Positions 33,009 through 44,421 are shown, numbered from the stretch's first letter. The stretch is DNA of 64,000 nt from Diphasiastrum complanatum (GCA_029204225.1 CM055102.1:3227528-3291527), one strand, 5' to 3'. Numbers and translations are program-made. The notes: a model not told the origin generated them from the letters alone.

Positions 33009-33712
33009 TTGTGTTTCAGGTTATGAAGGAGGAAATCAGATCTATCAATGATTTGGTGAAGATATCAAGTCTAGAGCATGCTAGAGAGGATTCTACACCA
33101 AAATCGGATTTTTTGCTTTGTAAATTAGATCTTTTGTAGATCAAAACACTAAATAGGTCAATATACTTGTTCAATTCAGATTTTTGAATTCACATACTGG
33201 ATTTGGCCGATTTTTGGATCATTGGTTCAGTCTAAGTGGTGGCTTATAGATTGCATATCAAATTTTCAGCATTGGCATGTAGATTTGGAATAGTCAATTT
33301 TTTGTGATTTTGTCAAAACCCTAATTTTGATTGGATCTCTAGATAGTGAGGTTGCTGGACTTCATTTGAGTGTATTTCAATCTTAGGAAGTGGCAAAAGT
33401 CATTAGGATAGATCATAGGTTGATCAAGATTCCATAATTCTATGTGTTGATTTGCTTGGATAACTGCTAGAAGAGAATTTGTGAGATAGTTTCAAATCTT
33501 GGTGATTTCTTTTGAAAGCATTTGTTGTTGTTCAAAGGAGTGCTTTGTGCATTGAAGTAGGTTGAAAGAGAAGATGAGGTCATTGCTACATGGCAACCTC
33601 AATTGGAGTCATGTTGGAAGCCAATGATAGGCTTACCTCAAGTAACTATTCATTGTGGGTTAGATACTTTTTACAAAAAATGCATAGTAGTAGTAAACTT
33701 AAAGAAGCATAA
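33009..33712 (+). pseudogene. Leader and N-terminus of a copia gag, truncated
   Basis: A ~580-base leader with no ORF runs to an ATG at 33590. The first ~28 codons (MATSIGVMLEANDRLTSSNY, then SLWVRY) match the gag start of element B (MASNGGIMLESSERLSSSNY). Similarity then stops, and unrelated sequence closes the frame at 33712. The rest of this copia is missing from this position. Confidence 0.85.
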
Positions 33713-34669
33713 TCTTATTAGTCTCTTTGAAAATGAGTAGAGAGGAGATGTAAAAAATCATGATGCCCAAATTCTCTACTATTCCTATCTAACCATATGT
33801 TTCACAAAGTTGTGACCTGATACATTGACAAAAGGAATTTGATCTTATTATCATCAAATGTAATATCATTCGGCAATAGATCTAAGTGGGTGTAGCTCTT
33901 AAATATGACATGAAAGCGAGCAATAAAAAGATCAGTCACTATCTTCCAAAGCGGGACGTAACAATGAAAGAACAAGTAAATCACATCCTCATCAAATATT
34001 TTGCATTAAAATTTGCTATAAGACACATCCCCTTTGTAATTGGCATAGACGAGAAGAGAGAGTTGAAGTATCCTCAATGAGAAAATTCTAAGTTTTTCAG
34101 TTTTGATTTTTATGAGTATGTCGGAATCTAGATTTCCAAATACACGAGGGGTCAGAAACATTCCACTTGGAGTTGTACCATGAGAAGGTGAAATTCGGTT
34201 CCTTGGATGCAGAGAAAATAGAAGAGTAAGAAATTTTGCCAGCCTTGTCAAGGGCCTTAAAGGGCTAGTTATTACTGCAATCAGAAGTGAAAGAAGTAGA
34301 TAAAAGGCCAAGGTCGCCATGATTAAAGGCAAAGGAGAGAAACTTGGTTTCTCGGGTTGAAAGTCCAAGGTCTTGAGACGAGAGGGATTGGAAGAGTATC
34401 AGGTCCATTATATGATTCTAAGTAACAAGGCCTTTACGGGTCAAATTACGACAAAGTCTTGACTCAATTACAACCAAGGGTTTAGAGTTGATAGTAATCA
34501 CTTTGGAGAACCAAAGGGATTCCAATGGAGAAATGGAACTGCCGCCAGTCCAAAAAGTAAGTTCTTGCATAGTAAGGAGAACACCAAGAATGGACTTGAA
34601 TAGGGGGGGAAGGGAAATAGAGAGAGAGAAGGCAGAACGAGTGAATTTAAGAAAGTAAAAAGTAGCTAA
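33713..34669. other. Unassigned sequence, possibly a decayed coding element on the minus strand
   Basis: Minus-strand reading gives stretches with protein-like composition, for example FWTGGSSISPLESLWFSKV near 34540 and ALDKAGKISYSSIF near 34230. They are broken by stops. The arrangement suggested a LINE C-terminal region, but no FADD-type RT motif or zinc-finger pattern can be shown. No ends were found. Confidence 0.2.
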
Positions 34670-35143
34670 TGTTACTTATTAGATTTGATCTGATATGTTT
34701 TTTTTGTAAGCTCGAAATGTAGCATTGTAATTAGTTGTACATATTAGGATTTACAGTTTTTGTTTGTTATCGAGATGTGACCCACTATCAACATATCGGT
34801 CGGGCACTAATCCCGTAGACGGCTACTTGGGTTAGTCGGGTAGCCACACATAGGAAATATTAGCATGTATAGAGTTATATACAGTATATGCTATACTCGA
34901 GGCCATGTCTCGAGTTTGTCGGTCGAATTTGGCCATTCTGGGCTCGACCTTAGTTTGGCAAGTGGTAGGCCAATTTTAGGACACCTGTCTTTTTCATGCA
35001 GGTTGTGGATTTTCTATATGTACAGTTTCCTTTGTAATATACAAAGCTTTTGTTGTGCCATCTTTGAGAGCCTGTGAGGAGTGTCTATGGTGATTGATTG
35101 ATATGATCTGCATACTGCACTAGATCCTAATAGGATTTTAACA
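34670..35143 (+). repeat. 5' LTR of family D (474 bp)
   Basis: TGTTACTTATTAG to GGATTTTAACA (TGTTA/TAACA ends), followed directly by a Met-type primer-binding site. The left boundary is inferred from the matching inverted end; the right boundary is firm. No second copy was found in the window. Confidence 0.65.
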
Positions 35144-35155
35144 TGGTATCAAAGC
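35144..35155 (+). other. Primer-binding site of family D
   Basis: TGGTATCAAAGC, one base from the canonical TGGTATCAGAGC, directly after the LTR. Confidence 0.8.
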
Positions 35156-37262
35156 GGGAGGGTTTTGCAGGTATGTACGATCCGGTGAAGCTATGGGATA
35201 GCGTCTTTCACCAGAAAACACTTGCACTCAAAGCGTCTCAAAAGAGAGGAGTCCATATGGGGTATCGGCAGTCCGGATGGCATGAGACAACAAAGTTCCT
35301 TTGATCGGAGCTTCGGGGAAGATCAGAACAATCGTCGTAGGTGAATTCCAAAAAGAATTCATGGAAAATCTTGTAGTTTCGATGATTTCGGGAAAATTGT
35401 CGATGGTGGCTTCATAATTCACTGTGTGGATAGCCGTTTGGCGCAACGGGGCTTGCATAAGTATGCAAAGAGCAGTGATGGAGAGCCATGGCAATTTACA
35501 TGATCAAATTTTGGCTGAAAACGAAGGAAATTTGAAGAATTCTCGATTTTGTTGGGGGTTGACGGATTTATGGAAAAATCAACTTGTTTGCAATCAATAC
35601 CGCATCAATTGAAGACATGTAAATTGGATTATATCATTTGAGATAGGGCGACCTCAGTGGTGTAGGAGGCTGCAAGGAAAATCAAAGTAAAAGTCTGAGA
35701 AATGCCCAAGATATCTTCTTTCTGACAGCAAGGGTTTACAATAAAAAAGAATTGGATTATTGGCTGTAGAAGATCATTTCCAGCATTGTAAAAGGCTACA
35801 GAGGGGCACCCTTGTGTCATATAAAAGGTGCCAGAGGGTCGTGGATAGCCGCTGACATATTATGGCACTGGATCAAGCTTTTTCAGGTAGCCAAAATGGT
35901 GGCTAGGATTTATGAGGAGAAGGTGGTAGATCATTCTCTCTAGATAACGGTTTTCTGAGGTGAAAAATACTAATGATAGGCGCCTTGTGAGTGCGCTCCC
36001 GGTGGCAAATGGTCGTGTGTAACCATGCTGAGAATAGAGAACTGGATCATTGAAAACTGCCCTCAGCTTCATAGCTATGGAAGAGAAAGTAGAGATGGAA
36101 GTCGTAGGCAGTTCTGCGCGTGCCAATGTGGATAGGCCTTGTTTGTGAATCCTCACACGGTTTCACACCTAGCAAACCTCTGTATGCTAGAACTCAGTAG
36201 CCTAGCATATTAAAAGGGCCAGCAGCCTGAGGCTATGGTTTCAATGCGTAAATGGCATTTCTACCGTTGAATCATGAGACATCGAGATGGCCGGGCATAA
36301 TCGGAAACTCGGGAAGATGTATAGACCACCGTTGGATGAAGGGCCTCCATTGGATGCAGAGAGAAAGGGCCCTGAAGGGAGTTGAAGGACAAAATAAGCT
36401 TCAACTTCATAAAAAAATTTCAGCTTGAAATGGGTTGAAGGGACCCGAAGTTCAAATTGAACTTCACTTCATTAAAAACCTTCAAAACGAAGAATTAGTT
36501 CAAAATGCAAGGGATACATTTGGAAGGACCTATCCTTGGCTAGAAGGCATTTTTTTTTGGCCATCATTGGGCCAAAATGACCCTTGAAATTGGTTGTTCA
36601 AAGCCAGCGGTCAGAGCGATGTCACAGAGCAGGGAGAAACATGTTTCGGGGAGTTTTCATTACCATTCCATCAAGCGGAGTGCAGGTGACCTAGTGATGG
36701 GCTACATTTGCCATTTGGGTAATGTAGGGCCAAATTTGGGGCAATTTTTTGGCTGGTGAAACCTGCTACAGGGCAGTACAATGAGGCATTATTGCTTCGA
36801 AATCATTATCAATTACTTCTAACAGGGTAACAAGGTGTTTGGAAGCGACAAGTGCGGTATGGGAGCGAATGATAGCGGAATTGTGTGGAGAAAGCTAGTT
36901 TTGGCGACAAAAGTAGTTTGGCGGCGTGACTACTCATCATTGGGGACAATTTTGAGAGGGCAAGCAATCACAGGTGAGAGGTAGACATGGTATGCTGGTT
37001 ACGGGTGAAAAATTCTCGTGATGAGGTTCAACTCTTGGGGTTCAAACCAACCAACGTCAAGTATGATCGACAGTGATAATGTTGAGTCAAGTGATAGCTG
37101 CACTGATACACACATATGTAGCTTGGAAATTTCGCGTTCGGAGGGATATATGGGCTAGCATGGAAGTGCGAGGTAGTGCCAGTTGGAAGCCATTGGGCAA
37201 GATAGCGGACTTGCATTGGATGCCACCACCCTTGAATGCGACACATATATCCAGACGTAGGT
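35156..37262 (+). other. Long leader-like region of family D, no clear ORF
   Basis: About 2.1 kb between the primer-binding site and the first coding-like sequence. Open frames are short and unrecognised. Near 36375-36500 words of the type GAAGTTGAAG/CTTCAACTTC recur in both orientations. Confidence 0.4.
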
Positions 37263-38140
37263 ACCTGATCATCCAGTCTCACCGGATGACATCCGATACC
37301 TGTTCAAGAAGGTTGAGACTTATCAAGTTTCATTGGCAAGATTCCAAAACCAATTTGATAAGTTCAAACTCACAGCATCGATCGAACTGGCTAAGGCAAA
37401 AGCAATAATCAAAGATTATGAAAAAGCAGCTGCTCAGGTCTTGGAATCCAATTCCCATATTCAAGTTTTGCTTATGCCATAATTCTCACCTCAGCAACAA
37501 GATTAGGGAGGAATGGATGTTGGACTAGATCAAGGAAGAAATGGAGATATTGTAGAAGGACTACCAGATCCACCAACCAAGGAAATAGGCCCATCAACTT
37601 TAGGGACCAGACCATTATTTCAAAAATCGACCATGGTTGAGGAGCAAATCCAGACATTCTTGCAGTACCATCCGCATGAATCCTCGAGGGGTGGTTGGGT
37701 GATAAAGTTCAAGACCTCAGAGATTGAGCCAGACAAAGAGTTGGACAAACTACTAGCCTTGGGAGAGCAGCCGGCTTGGAGAAGAATTCTTTTTGAGAAA
37801 ACTCTCGATTCTATAAGGAGTTATGTTGCCAGTCCTCGCCAACTACGAGTGAATCCGTATTATGTGCCAATGTCGTCATAATAATGGAAAGATTTGGGTA
37901 TGCCAATGGACAAAATCAATATCCATACCCCAAATTGGCCCATAATCTACCAACATTATTTCCACCGTGCCTTACAGACTTAGCAACATGAATATATGTT
38001 CTCACCGAATCCGACAGTTAGGCAATCCAGCTTGTTTGCAAAAGACTTGACAATGTTGGCGTCAGTCGCTACACGATGGGATGATTGCCTTCCTACTTGG
38101 GATCTTGATACTTTATCAATAACTTTCTTAATGTTTGAAA
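37263..38140 (+). pseudogene. Degraded gag-like protein with an N-terminal coiled coil
   Basis: Reading on from VPDHPVSPDDIRYLFKKVET, the frame gives an Ala/Lys/Gln-rich helical stretch (IELAKAKAIIKDYEKAAAQV), then single stops near 37480 and 37505, then a 122-codon frame (37513-37881) and a further Trp-containing stretch (WDDCLPTWDLD). Repeated single stops in an otherwise continuous frame indicate a decayed protein, not chance. Position downstream of the D LTR suggests gag. The family is unknown. Confidence 0.45.
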
Positions 38141-38144
38141 TTGT

Positions 38145-39390
38145 TAAGAAGTAAGTTGCGTTCCAACTTGAACAATCTTTTCGGGTTCTCCTGGTTTAGT
38201 ATGATTCATTGATTGAGTCCTAGCTTGTCTATCGTAAGCATCTTTCATTTCTGGTTCTTTCTCTTCTGATTCACGATGAGCTTTTGGTAACACAATCACA
38301 ACATCATCCAAAGTATAGCGTTTGAAATGCTTGGGCATATCATGCTGGACTTCTTCTGATTGTTTTTTTTCTAATAAGGATTGATCTTGGATCTCCGTTT
38401 AGCTTTCTTGCAGGAATCGATCTGTGCAACTGAATATTAACATTTGTTTGTGGATCTGTTTGTGGCACAGGTGAAGAATTGGCTTCGACTATTGCTTTAG
38501 CGGCTTCCAAAGATTCTTCTTCTTGCAACTGTTTAATCCACTACCTCATGTTCTAATATCTCTTCTTTTCTGAGTTGAGATTCGGATACACCCCTAATGC
38601 AGTAGGTATATCTGTAGTTGGTATAGATTCAACAGGTTCTGGATCAACTATAATCTCTTTTTGCTTCTGAGCTCTGGTAACAACCATCAAAGGTACACTT
38701 GGTTCAATAGGCTGAACTGTTGGTCTTTGCTTGATCGTAATTATATTCACTGGAGCATTAACCGATGGTGGTTTTGGTCTTCCTGGACAATCCTTGTAAC
38801 AATGGCCATAACCGCATTCACGACAAAAAGAGACAAACTTTCTTTTATTCAGACACTTCGCAGCTCTGTGGTTCTCTTCGCACGCAAAGCATCCAAGTGG
38901 TGCTTTGGCCCATTGTCTAGCTGCTTGTTGTTACGCAACAACATAGATAGCATACTGCTCTAAAGGGCCAATTGCTTGATCATTATTGGGATTCCATTGC
39001 TCATTACAATTATAAAGTTCAAGTTCCAATAGATTTGCAGGTTGAGCTTGTTATCCTGGTGGAGCTGGCAAAGCTGATCGTTCAAGAAATCCAAGGGAAA
39101 AGTTGTGAGCCTTGTTCTTAGGATCAGGTCCCATATAGGTAGTAGATTCCCGATATTGAAGCTTAGCATACCTTTGCTGGATAATCCGAGGATTAAACGA
39201 GCAAAAGGCTGTTTCGTGTCCCATATTGTACAAATGACAAATAGTATTCGTCATTCATTGTTTCAATGTTGTGGACATTCGTTCATGGTGTGCTTTCCTG
39301 CACATATTGAACACCAGACATTTTCCCGACCAGGGTAGGTCTTAGCGAACTTTTCAGGTTCTTTGTTTGTTTTACTTGAATGCGAGATGA
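38145..39390 (-). pseudogene. Gypsy-like gag C-terminus with four CX2CX3HX4C zinc knuckles
   Basis: Reading the minus strand, knuckle 1 is CSICAGKHTMNEC (39275-39313). Knuckle 2 is CHLYNMGHETAFC (39201-39239; second Cys replaced by Tyr). Knuckle 3 is CFACEENHRAAKC (38853-38891). Knuckle 4 is CRECGYGHCYKDC (38787-38825). All have three, not four, residues between the second Cys position and His. A linker follows with VPLMVVTRAQKQK, a type seen between gag and protease in plant gypsy elements, then a Pro/Glu-rich tail. One frameshift (between knuckles 1 and 2) and several stops inactivate it. Gag knuckles bind element RNA. Confidence 0.7.
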
Positions 39391-40600
39391 GGTGATTTCT
39401 TGTGAGCTACCCATCTTCCAATGGTTCAACCAAAACCCTGCTTTCGTACTACCATTTCAAAATCGAAAGTGATGGATTAATGGTAGTGCAACCTTTATTA
39501 TATGACATCGTTATCTTGCAGCGGTGTTTAACTCAAACATAAGTACATTTAAATTATCAGCCAGTATTTGTGTGTCAAGAGATGATAGAGTAATTAACTT
39601 CTACCCTGACTGTTCCTTGAATGTAGATGGCAGTAAGATATAAACATTTCTCTTTCATTCAAATAACTATAGTTATCAACAATCATAACCATTCGTGCTT
39701 TACATGTAAGCTAGTTTTCAGACACCAGCAAACTTCGTGCTTATCTTTCATCTATCTGAGCAAATATATCTTGTGTTATTTTATCTATTAGCATAATCAC
39801 TATGGGCGGCCTACTACGAATGTATTTATAGAGACAAGCAAAGTTATTATCAATGCTTTTATCATCATAAAAATCCGTGGACAGCGATGGAAGTCCATCA
39901 CACTTCTGCTATTATTTATGAAAACATCCCCACAAAAATGCCTGGAGCAGGTCCATCGCACTTCAGAACGTAAGCTACAACAAATTAATTCAAAACATAT
40001 AGTAAATGGAGCAAGTCCATCGCATTTTTGAAGGCAACTGGTAGCGATTTACTACTATGCTTCACTCCTCACGAAGCAACCGTAGAAAGCGTGGATATTG
40101 GTCCATTAGAGTGCGCTGGCCAACGACCTACCATATCATTAAAAAGGTAGCACATATGTATGAACCTAGCTGTTGCTTTTGGAATATCATTCACATGTAT
40201 TCGCTTCTAGAAGTGTATAACGGAAGCAAGAACGTAGTATCTATGATAATCAAACCATCATGTGAGTTCATTCACATACCAGCATATCAAGCAAATAATA
40301 CTCCTTCGATGCAAACGATCATTCAATCAAACGAACCATAGCTTTCTTACCTTTTGTTTACAATAAACTCCACCGGAATACTCTCTCATCCAAGCAAAGA
40401 TGGCAGCAGTAGAGAAGCCAACCAAGAGAGCAAAAACAAGAGAGAGAAGGAGAGAGCAAGAAGAGTGGAACTTAGGATTGTAGTGATCCTTCCTTTTTAG
40501 AAAACCCAGTACCCTTTGGTGCACCAGATGTCTGAAGATGCTCACCTTTAGATTGAATCTCTATCATGTGCACTGATCACAGCCGTTCATTGAGAACCAA
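39391..40600. other. Non-coding region with short hairpin repeats
   Basis: No recognisable protein. TATTTATAG near 39826 could be a TATA box. Three copies of a word containing GTCCATC follow at 39887-40029. A short frame at 40057-40341 is unrecognised. Confidence 0.4.
39887..40029 (+). repeat. Three GTCCATCRCAYTT words, each able to fold
   Basis: The copies are GATGGAAGTCCATCACACTT (~39887), TGGAGCAGGTCCATCGCACTT-like (~39944) and ATGGAGCAAGTCCATCGCATT-like (~40008). ATGG/CCAT or GATGG/CCATC pair as a small stem in copies one and three. Spacing is roughly 57-64 bases. Confidence 0.6.
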
Positions 40601-42759
40601 GTTTCCCACCAAAAGACTTGAAAGTTTTTTTTTTTTGAACTTTTTTTTTTATTTGAGGCCATATTTTTAAGTTAAGCATAATAACGCATTTTTGTTGGTA
40701 TATTATTCTACATTTGCATGTTGATAAGTATGAATCAAACAATCAGAACAGGTATGCCATAATGTATTCATGAATTCAAAATATGAATCATCATCTATTG
40801 GACATTTTGAGAATTGAAGATCCGTCTAATTTGACCTAGGATATACTTGTGAGCATGTTTTGAAGATAGTTCTTTTGGCCATACTACATGCCAAAACATT
40901 TCGATGAGTGTAATCAAGCATCTAGCCATAAGAATTTCATAATTAGTGAAAGCATTATGAAAAAATAAGAATCTAGAAATTTTAAGCTCATAGTGATTAA
41001 ATATAAGATGGAACATGCAATTTTTTTATATGTTGGCATTTTTTTAAAGGTAAAAGTTAAAGCTTACTAAACAAAGATCCTTGATATACTTTTGTGATTA
41101 TCATTGTTGTGATGTACGCTTATCTAATGCTTTTGCTTATGGTCTAGCCTTAGTTGATTAATTGTGTCACAAAGTTGCAAAATGCTACGAAGACATATAC
41201 CAACCAAACATGTCACATACAACAACAAAACATGTTCTCACCCTTTTCAGCATGCTCTTCAAGGCACCTTCATATTTGTATCGAGCTCGTATCTTTTCCT
41301 ATGTGGGATTAGATTTTAGGGTTTGGTTGTCGGCTCTGCATGCATGCATGTGCACGTGCACGAACGCACGCACGCACGCACGCACGCTATTTACGCATTT
41401 ACTACAAGAAACTTATAATTTTAGTATAGTTTCTAACGCAATATATTTTTCTTTTGACAGAAGTCTAATTAATAAGTCAGTAACCATTAAGCATGTGTGA
41501 AAATAAACTAATTCAACTTTTTTTTGTTGAAATTTTTCTCTTGTAAAATTAACATGTATTTCTATGTGTTTAATCCAAAAGTAATATTGAGGATTCAGAG
41601 AAGAGCAATACGACTCTGATTGTTACAATATAGTGTGGTTTGAGTTAGATGATTTTTTAACTACTTGGGTGATTGTGATAAGTTCAAACTCTATAGAGGA
41701 CATATAAACACATTTCCATTTTCTACCTGTTCACTAAAATTAAACCTCCTGCAATAAAGCATAAGTAGCTAGAAGTGGATTTTATAGTATCCACGTGTCC
41801 AACCTTGTCTAAATATGGATAAGCATGAAAAGTCAATGCATCCACAATATCTCCATTGTAGCACAAACCATGGTAACTACTGTCTCAATTAATTTTGGAC
41901 TTTTTAGTTTATTTAGGACTATTTTCTACGCATGGTACCAAAAGAGCCAGATAAGAAAAACAATAAAAACTTACTAATTCTTGAAGTGGGATTTTCTCAA
42001 GTTCGAATCTCATTTCAATATAACTATAAGCCAAACAAGACAAATTTGATCAACAAGTCACAATTTAGTTAACTTTCTAAAATTTAGTGATGCTTTTGTC
42101 CAATAGCTATGAGCACCTAATATAATTGTCCAAAATTAGTGTCGATCCAAATAACATAGACAACTTTTAAACATAAACATTGATATAGAATTTCAAAAGA
42201 AACATAAACATACTTTGATATTTAAAAGAAACATAAACATCACTGAATCATATACCACTTTGAACAAGTTGTATTATAAGAACTCTCATAGAAAGTTAAT
42301 CACAATGTGTCATTTGCCACTATAATTAATGGTCTTGGGCCTTGCCCTACATTAGTCAAGAGACTATTACAAAAGATGCACAACTTTGGTGCAATTCTAG
42401 ACAAATTTGTACAAGTTTAACTTTTTAGACTAGTGATTTTCTATTTCAATATTCTAAAGGTTGAGAATTAGAAACTATTTTCCTCATGATCTTACAATAC
42501 ACATGCCATGGAATATGATTTACTTATAATAGAGTGACATGCCCACACCCTAGCATACAAAAAGTCGACTTTCTACAAAATTGACAAGCTGGATTTACAG
42601 CTGAATTTACAGAAGGAATTAACGTCTTTTGGAGCCAAATTTGGCCTTGTTGCAGATTCGAAATCTGCCAACACTCACTAAATTAAATACATTACAATTC
42701 CAATAATTATGGTGACAAAGATTGTAACCAGGACTCTACAACTACAATGATCATGAACT
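40601..42759. other. AT-rich non-coding segment
   Basis: Long A/T-rich sequence with scattered short frames, none recognised. The one clear landmark is a GCAC-type microsatellite at 41337-41388. Confidence 0.5.
41337..41388. repeat. TGCA / CGCA microsatellite
   Basis: TGCATGCATGCATG, then a TGCACGTGCACG palindrome-like part, then about six CGCA units. Alternating purine-pyrimidine sequence of this kind can adopt Z-DNA. Confidence 0.9.
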
Positions 42760-42984
42760 CTACTTATCAATATCAGCTGCACATTCATTGGATAATTTGG
42801 ACAGATATTCTTTGATGTGTGCCACTGATATTTCCGGAATAGATATTGATTTTTCCACAGTATAGCCATGTGCTTTAATTGTTTTTTTTGGCTTTGATTT
42901 CCATGTATGAACAACTGTATCTACATCCATATATTGTGGTCCGTCATTGTTCGGAATCCATTCTTGGCTGCTGCTACATATTCG
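42760..42984 (-). CDS. Unidentified 74-codon protein-like frame
   Basis: The minus-strand frame contains MDVDTVVHTWKSKPKKTIKA and ISIPEISVAHIKEYLSKLSN, ending AADIDK and TAG at 42760. Balanced composition and lack of low complexity suggest real coding ancestry. It overlaps the end of the gag/RNase H fusion in another frame. No family is recognised; it could be an exon or element-captured fragment. Confidence 0.25.
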   Translation of the reverse strand, partial: RICSSSQEWIPNNDGPQYMDVDTVVHTWKSKPKKTIKAHGYTVEKSISIPEISVAHIKEYLSKLSNECAADIDK

Positions 42985-43574
42985 GCTTCACAGGAAGATT
43001 GAGCTACTGTTTTTTGCTTCTTGCTTATCCAGAGTATGGCTGCGCCATATCTAGCATTGGTCATCACATCTTTAAGTTGATCATAAAGGTCAACTGGTTT
43101 GAGTTCACGGCGGATGGTTTTAGGCAATCCAACTAGAAATAGTTTTATGGCCATTCGTTCAGTGATATTTTCATCAACACATTCTACTTTGAGACGTTTA
43201 AAACGCTCAATGTAGTTTCGAACATACTCTTCGCGACGCATCTTGATATGAGTAATTTGAATGAACGGGCTCTGAGTCAGTTTGGATGGTTTGAAACGCT
43301 TGATGAGAGCGTCCTTGAGGGTGGTCCAAGAAGCAAGATCAGGAGTTTCGAAATTCAAGTACCACTCCTTGGCGGTGCCATAGAGTACCATGGAAAATAG
43401 GCGAAGCTTTTCAGTTTCAGAGGTATCTTCATAAAAACGGCATGCATTATCAAAGTCTTGGAGAAATCGGACTGGGTTAGATTCGCCATCGTACTTTGGT
43501 GCATCGATACGTGGAATTCTTCATTCCATTCGTGGAGGAGTCGGATTAGAAGATTTAGCACAGTTGCGAGACAT
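42963..43574 (-). pseudogene. Gypsy gag N-terminal half fused to a copia RNase H scrap
   Basis: From ATG at 43574 the frame reads MSRNCAKSSNPTPPRME, one TGA, then RIPRIDAPKYDGESNPVRFL and the retrotransposon gag domain (YGTAKEWYLNF, SWTTLKDALIKRF, YIERFKRLKVEC, FLVGLPKTIRREL). At about 43040-43060 the similarity switches, in frame, to copia RNase H (ISKKQKTVAQSSCEAEYVAA). The gypsy gag is therefore truncated by recombination with an unrelated element. Apart from the one stop it is well preserved. Confidence 0.85.
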
Positions 43575-44406
43575 GATGCAGAATACAAATGAGCAGGGCA
43601 GGACTGTACTTGGCAAAAAGGGCAATTTGCTTGCAAAATGGATAGTGTAGGACAAAAACTGGTCTTTCTGATTGTTATAGAATTTGCGGACAGGCTGAGA
43701 AATCGTGGAGAGGCAGATAAATCTAACTATAATACTCGCGAATTCTAAACAAGTATTCTGAATGTCAGAATAGTGATTTTTTGAAAAAATTTGGCGTTTT
43801 AGAATTCGCGGATAGTACAAGGAAATCATACTCAGTGAGGGCGAATTCTTAGGCTTGATGGCAAATTCTAACAGAGAGGTTTGACTGGTAGATAGGGAAT
43901 ATAGAGAAAGATGTGATGTTCTATCAGTAAACGGGTAAAATTTGTGACATAGAATTCGCGGAGCTGTTGAAGGACTGATCTTAATGAGATCTAGCCTCAG
44001 TGAAGTCCGCGAATTCTAAGACAAAGATTTTGATGAGAAATAAGTGATTTTGACAGTATAACAGGCTGTTTTCTCAAAATCTGACTGTGGTCAGAATTCG
44101 TGGAGGTGATAAAATAAAAGGTCAGGGTCTGTTAGGGCTACAGACAGACTGACGAATTCTGATATACTTGTTTGGTTATGAAAAAGGTCACTTGGGTCAC
44201 TTCTTTTGAAGAAAATGCCCAAGTTGACTCTTTTGTTGCTTCCCCCCGATTTGAGAAGTTGCTCCGCAGCTCGTGTAGGACCTGGAGAGACGACGCGTGC
44301 TGTTTGTTGGTAGATAGAGATAAGCACACAAGCAAACATACAACACAGAAGCAAGAAATAAATGAAAAAAAAGGAGAAGAAGCTAGGTAGAAAAATACTT
44401 AAAAAG
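43575..44406 (-). other. Leader of the gypsy element, rich in GAATTCGCGGA words
   Basis: About 830 bases lie between the primer-binding site and gag ATG with no convincing ORF. Nine copies of GAATTCGCGGA or near variants occur in both orientations (see the repeat entry). In a leader at this position such words could act in dimerisation or packaging; that is inference. Confidence 0.65.
43680..44160. repeat. Nine dispersed GAATTCGCGGA-type words, both orientations
   Basis: Copies begin near 43680 (GAATTTGCGGA), 43736 (TCGCGAATTCTA), 43802 (GAATTCGCGGAT), 43841 (GCGAATTCTT), 43861 (GCAAATTCTA), 43952 (GAATTCGCGGAG), 44006 (TCCGCGAATTCTA), 44093 (GAATTCGTGGAG) and 44151 (GACGAATTCT). Intervening sequence is not repeated. 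Confidence 0.8.
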
Positions 44407-44420
44407 TGGCAACGACGCCA
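44407..44420 (-). other. Primer-binding site, tRNA-Asp type
   Basis: In element orientation TGGCGTCGTTGCCA lies one base after the LTR end. It differs by one base from TGGCGCCGTTGCC, the tRNA-Asp site typical of Tat/Athila-type gypsy elements. Confidence 0.75.
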
Positions 44421-44421
44421 A

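Noticed and set aside
33713-34650. LINE C-terminal region on the minus strand
   Set aside because: Protein-like fragments occur, but no RT catalytic motif, zinc-finger pattern or poly(A) end could be shown; left as unassigned.
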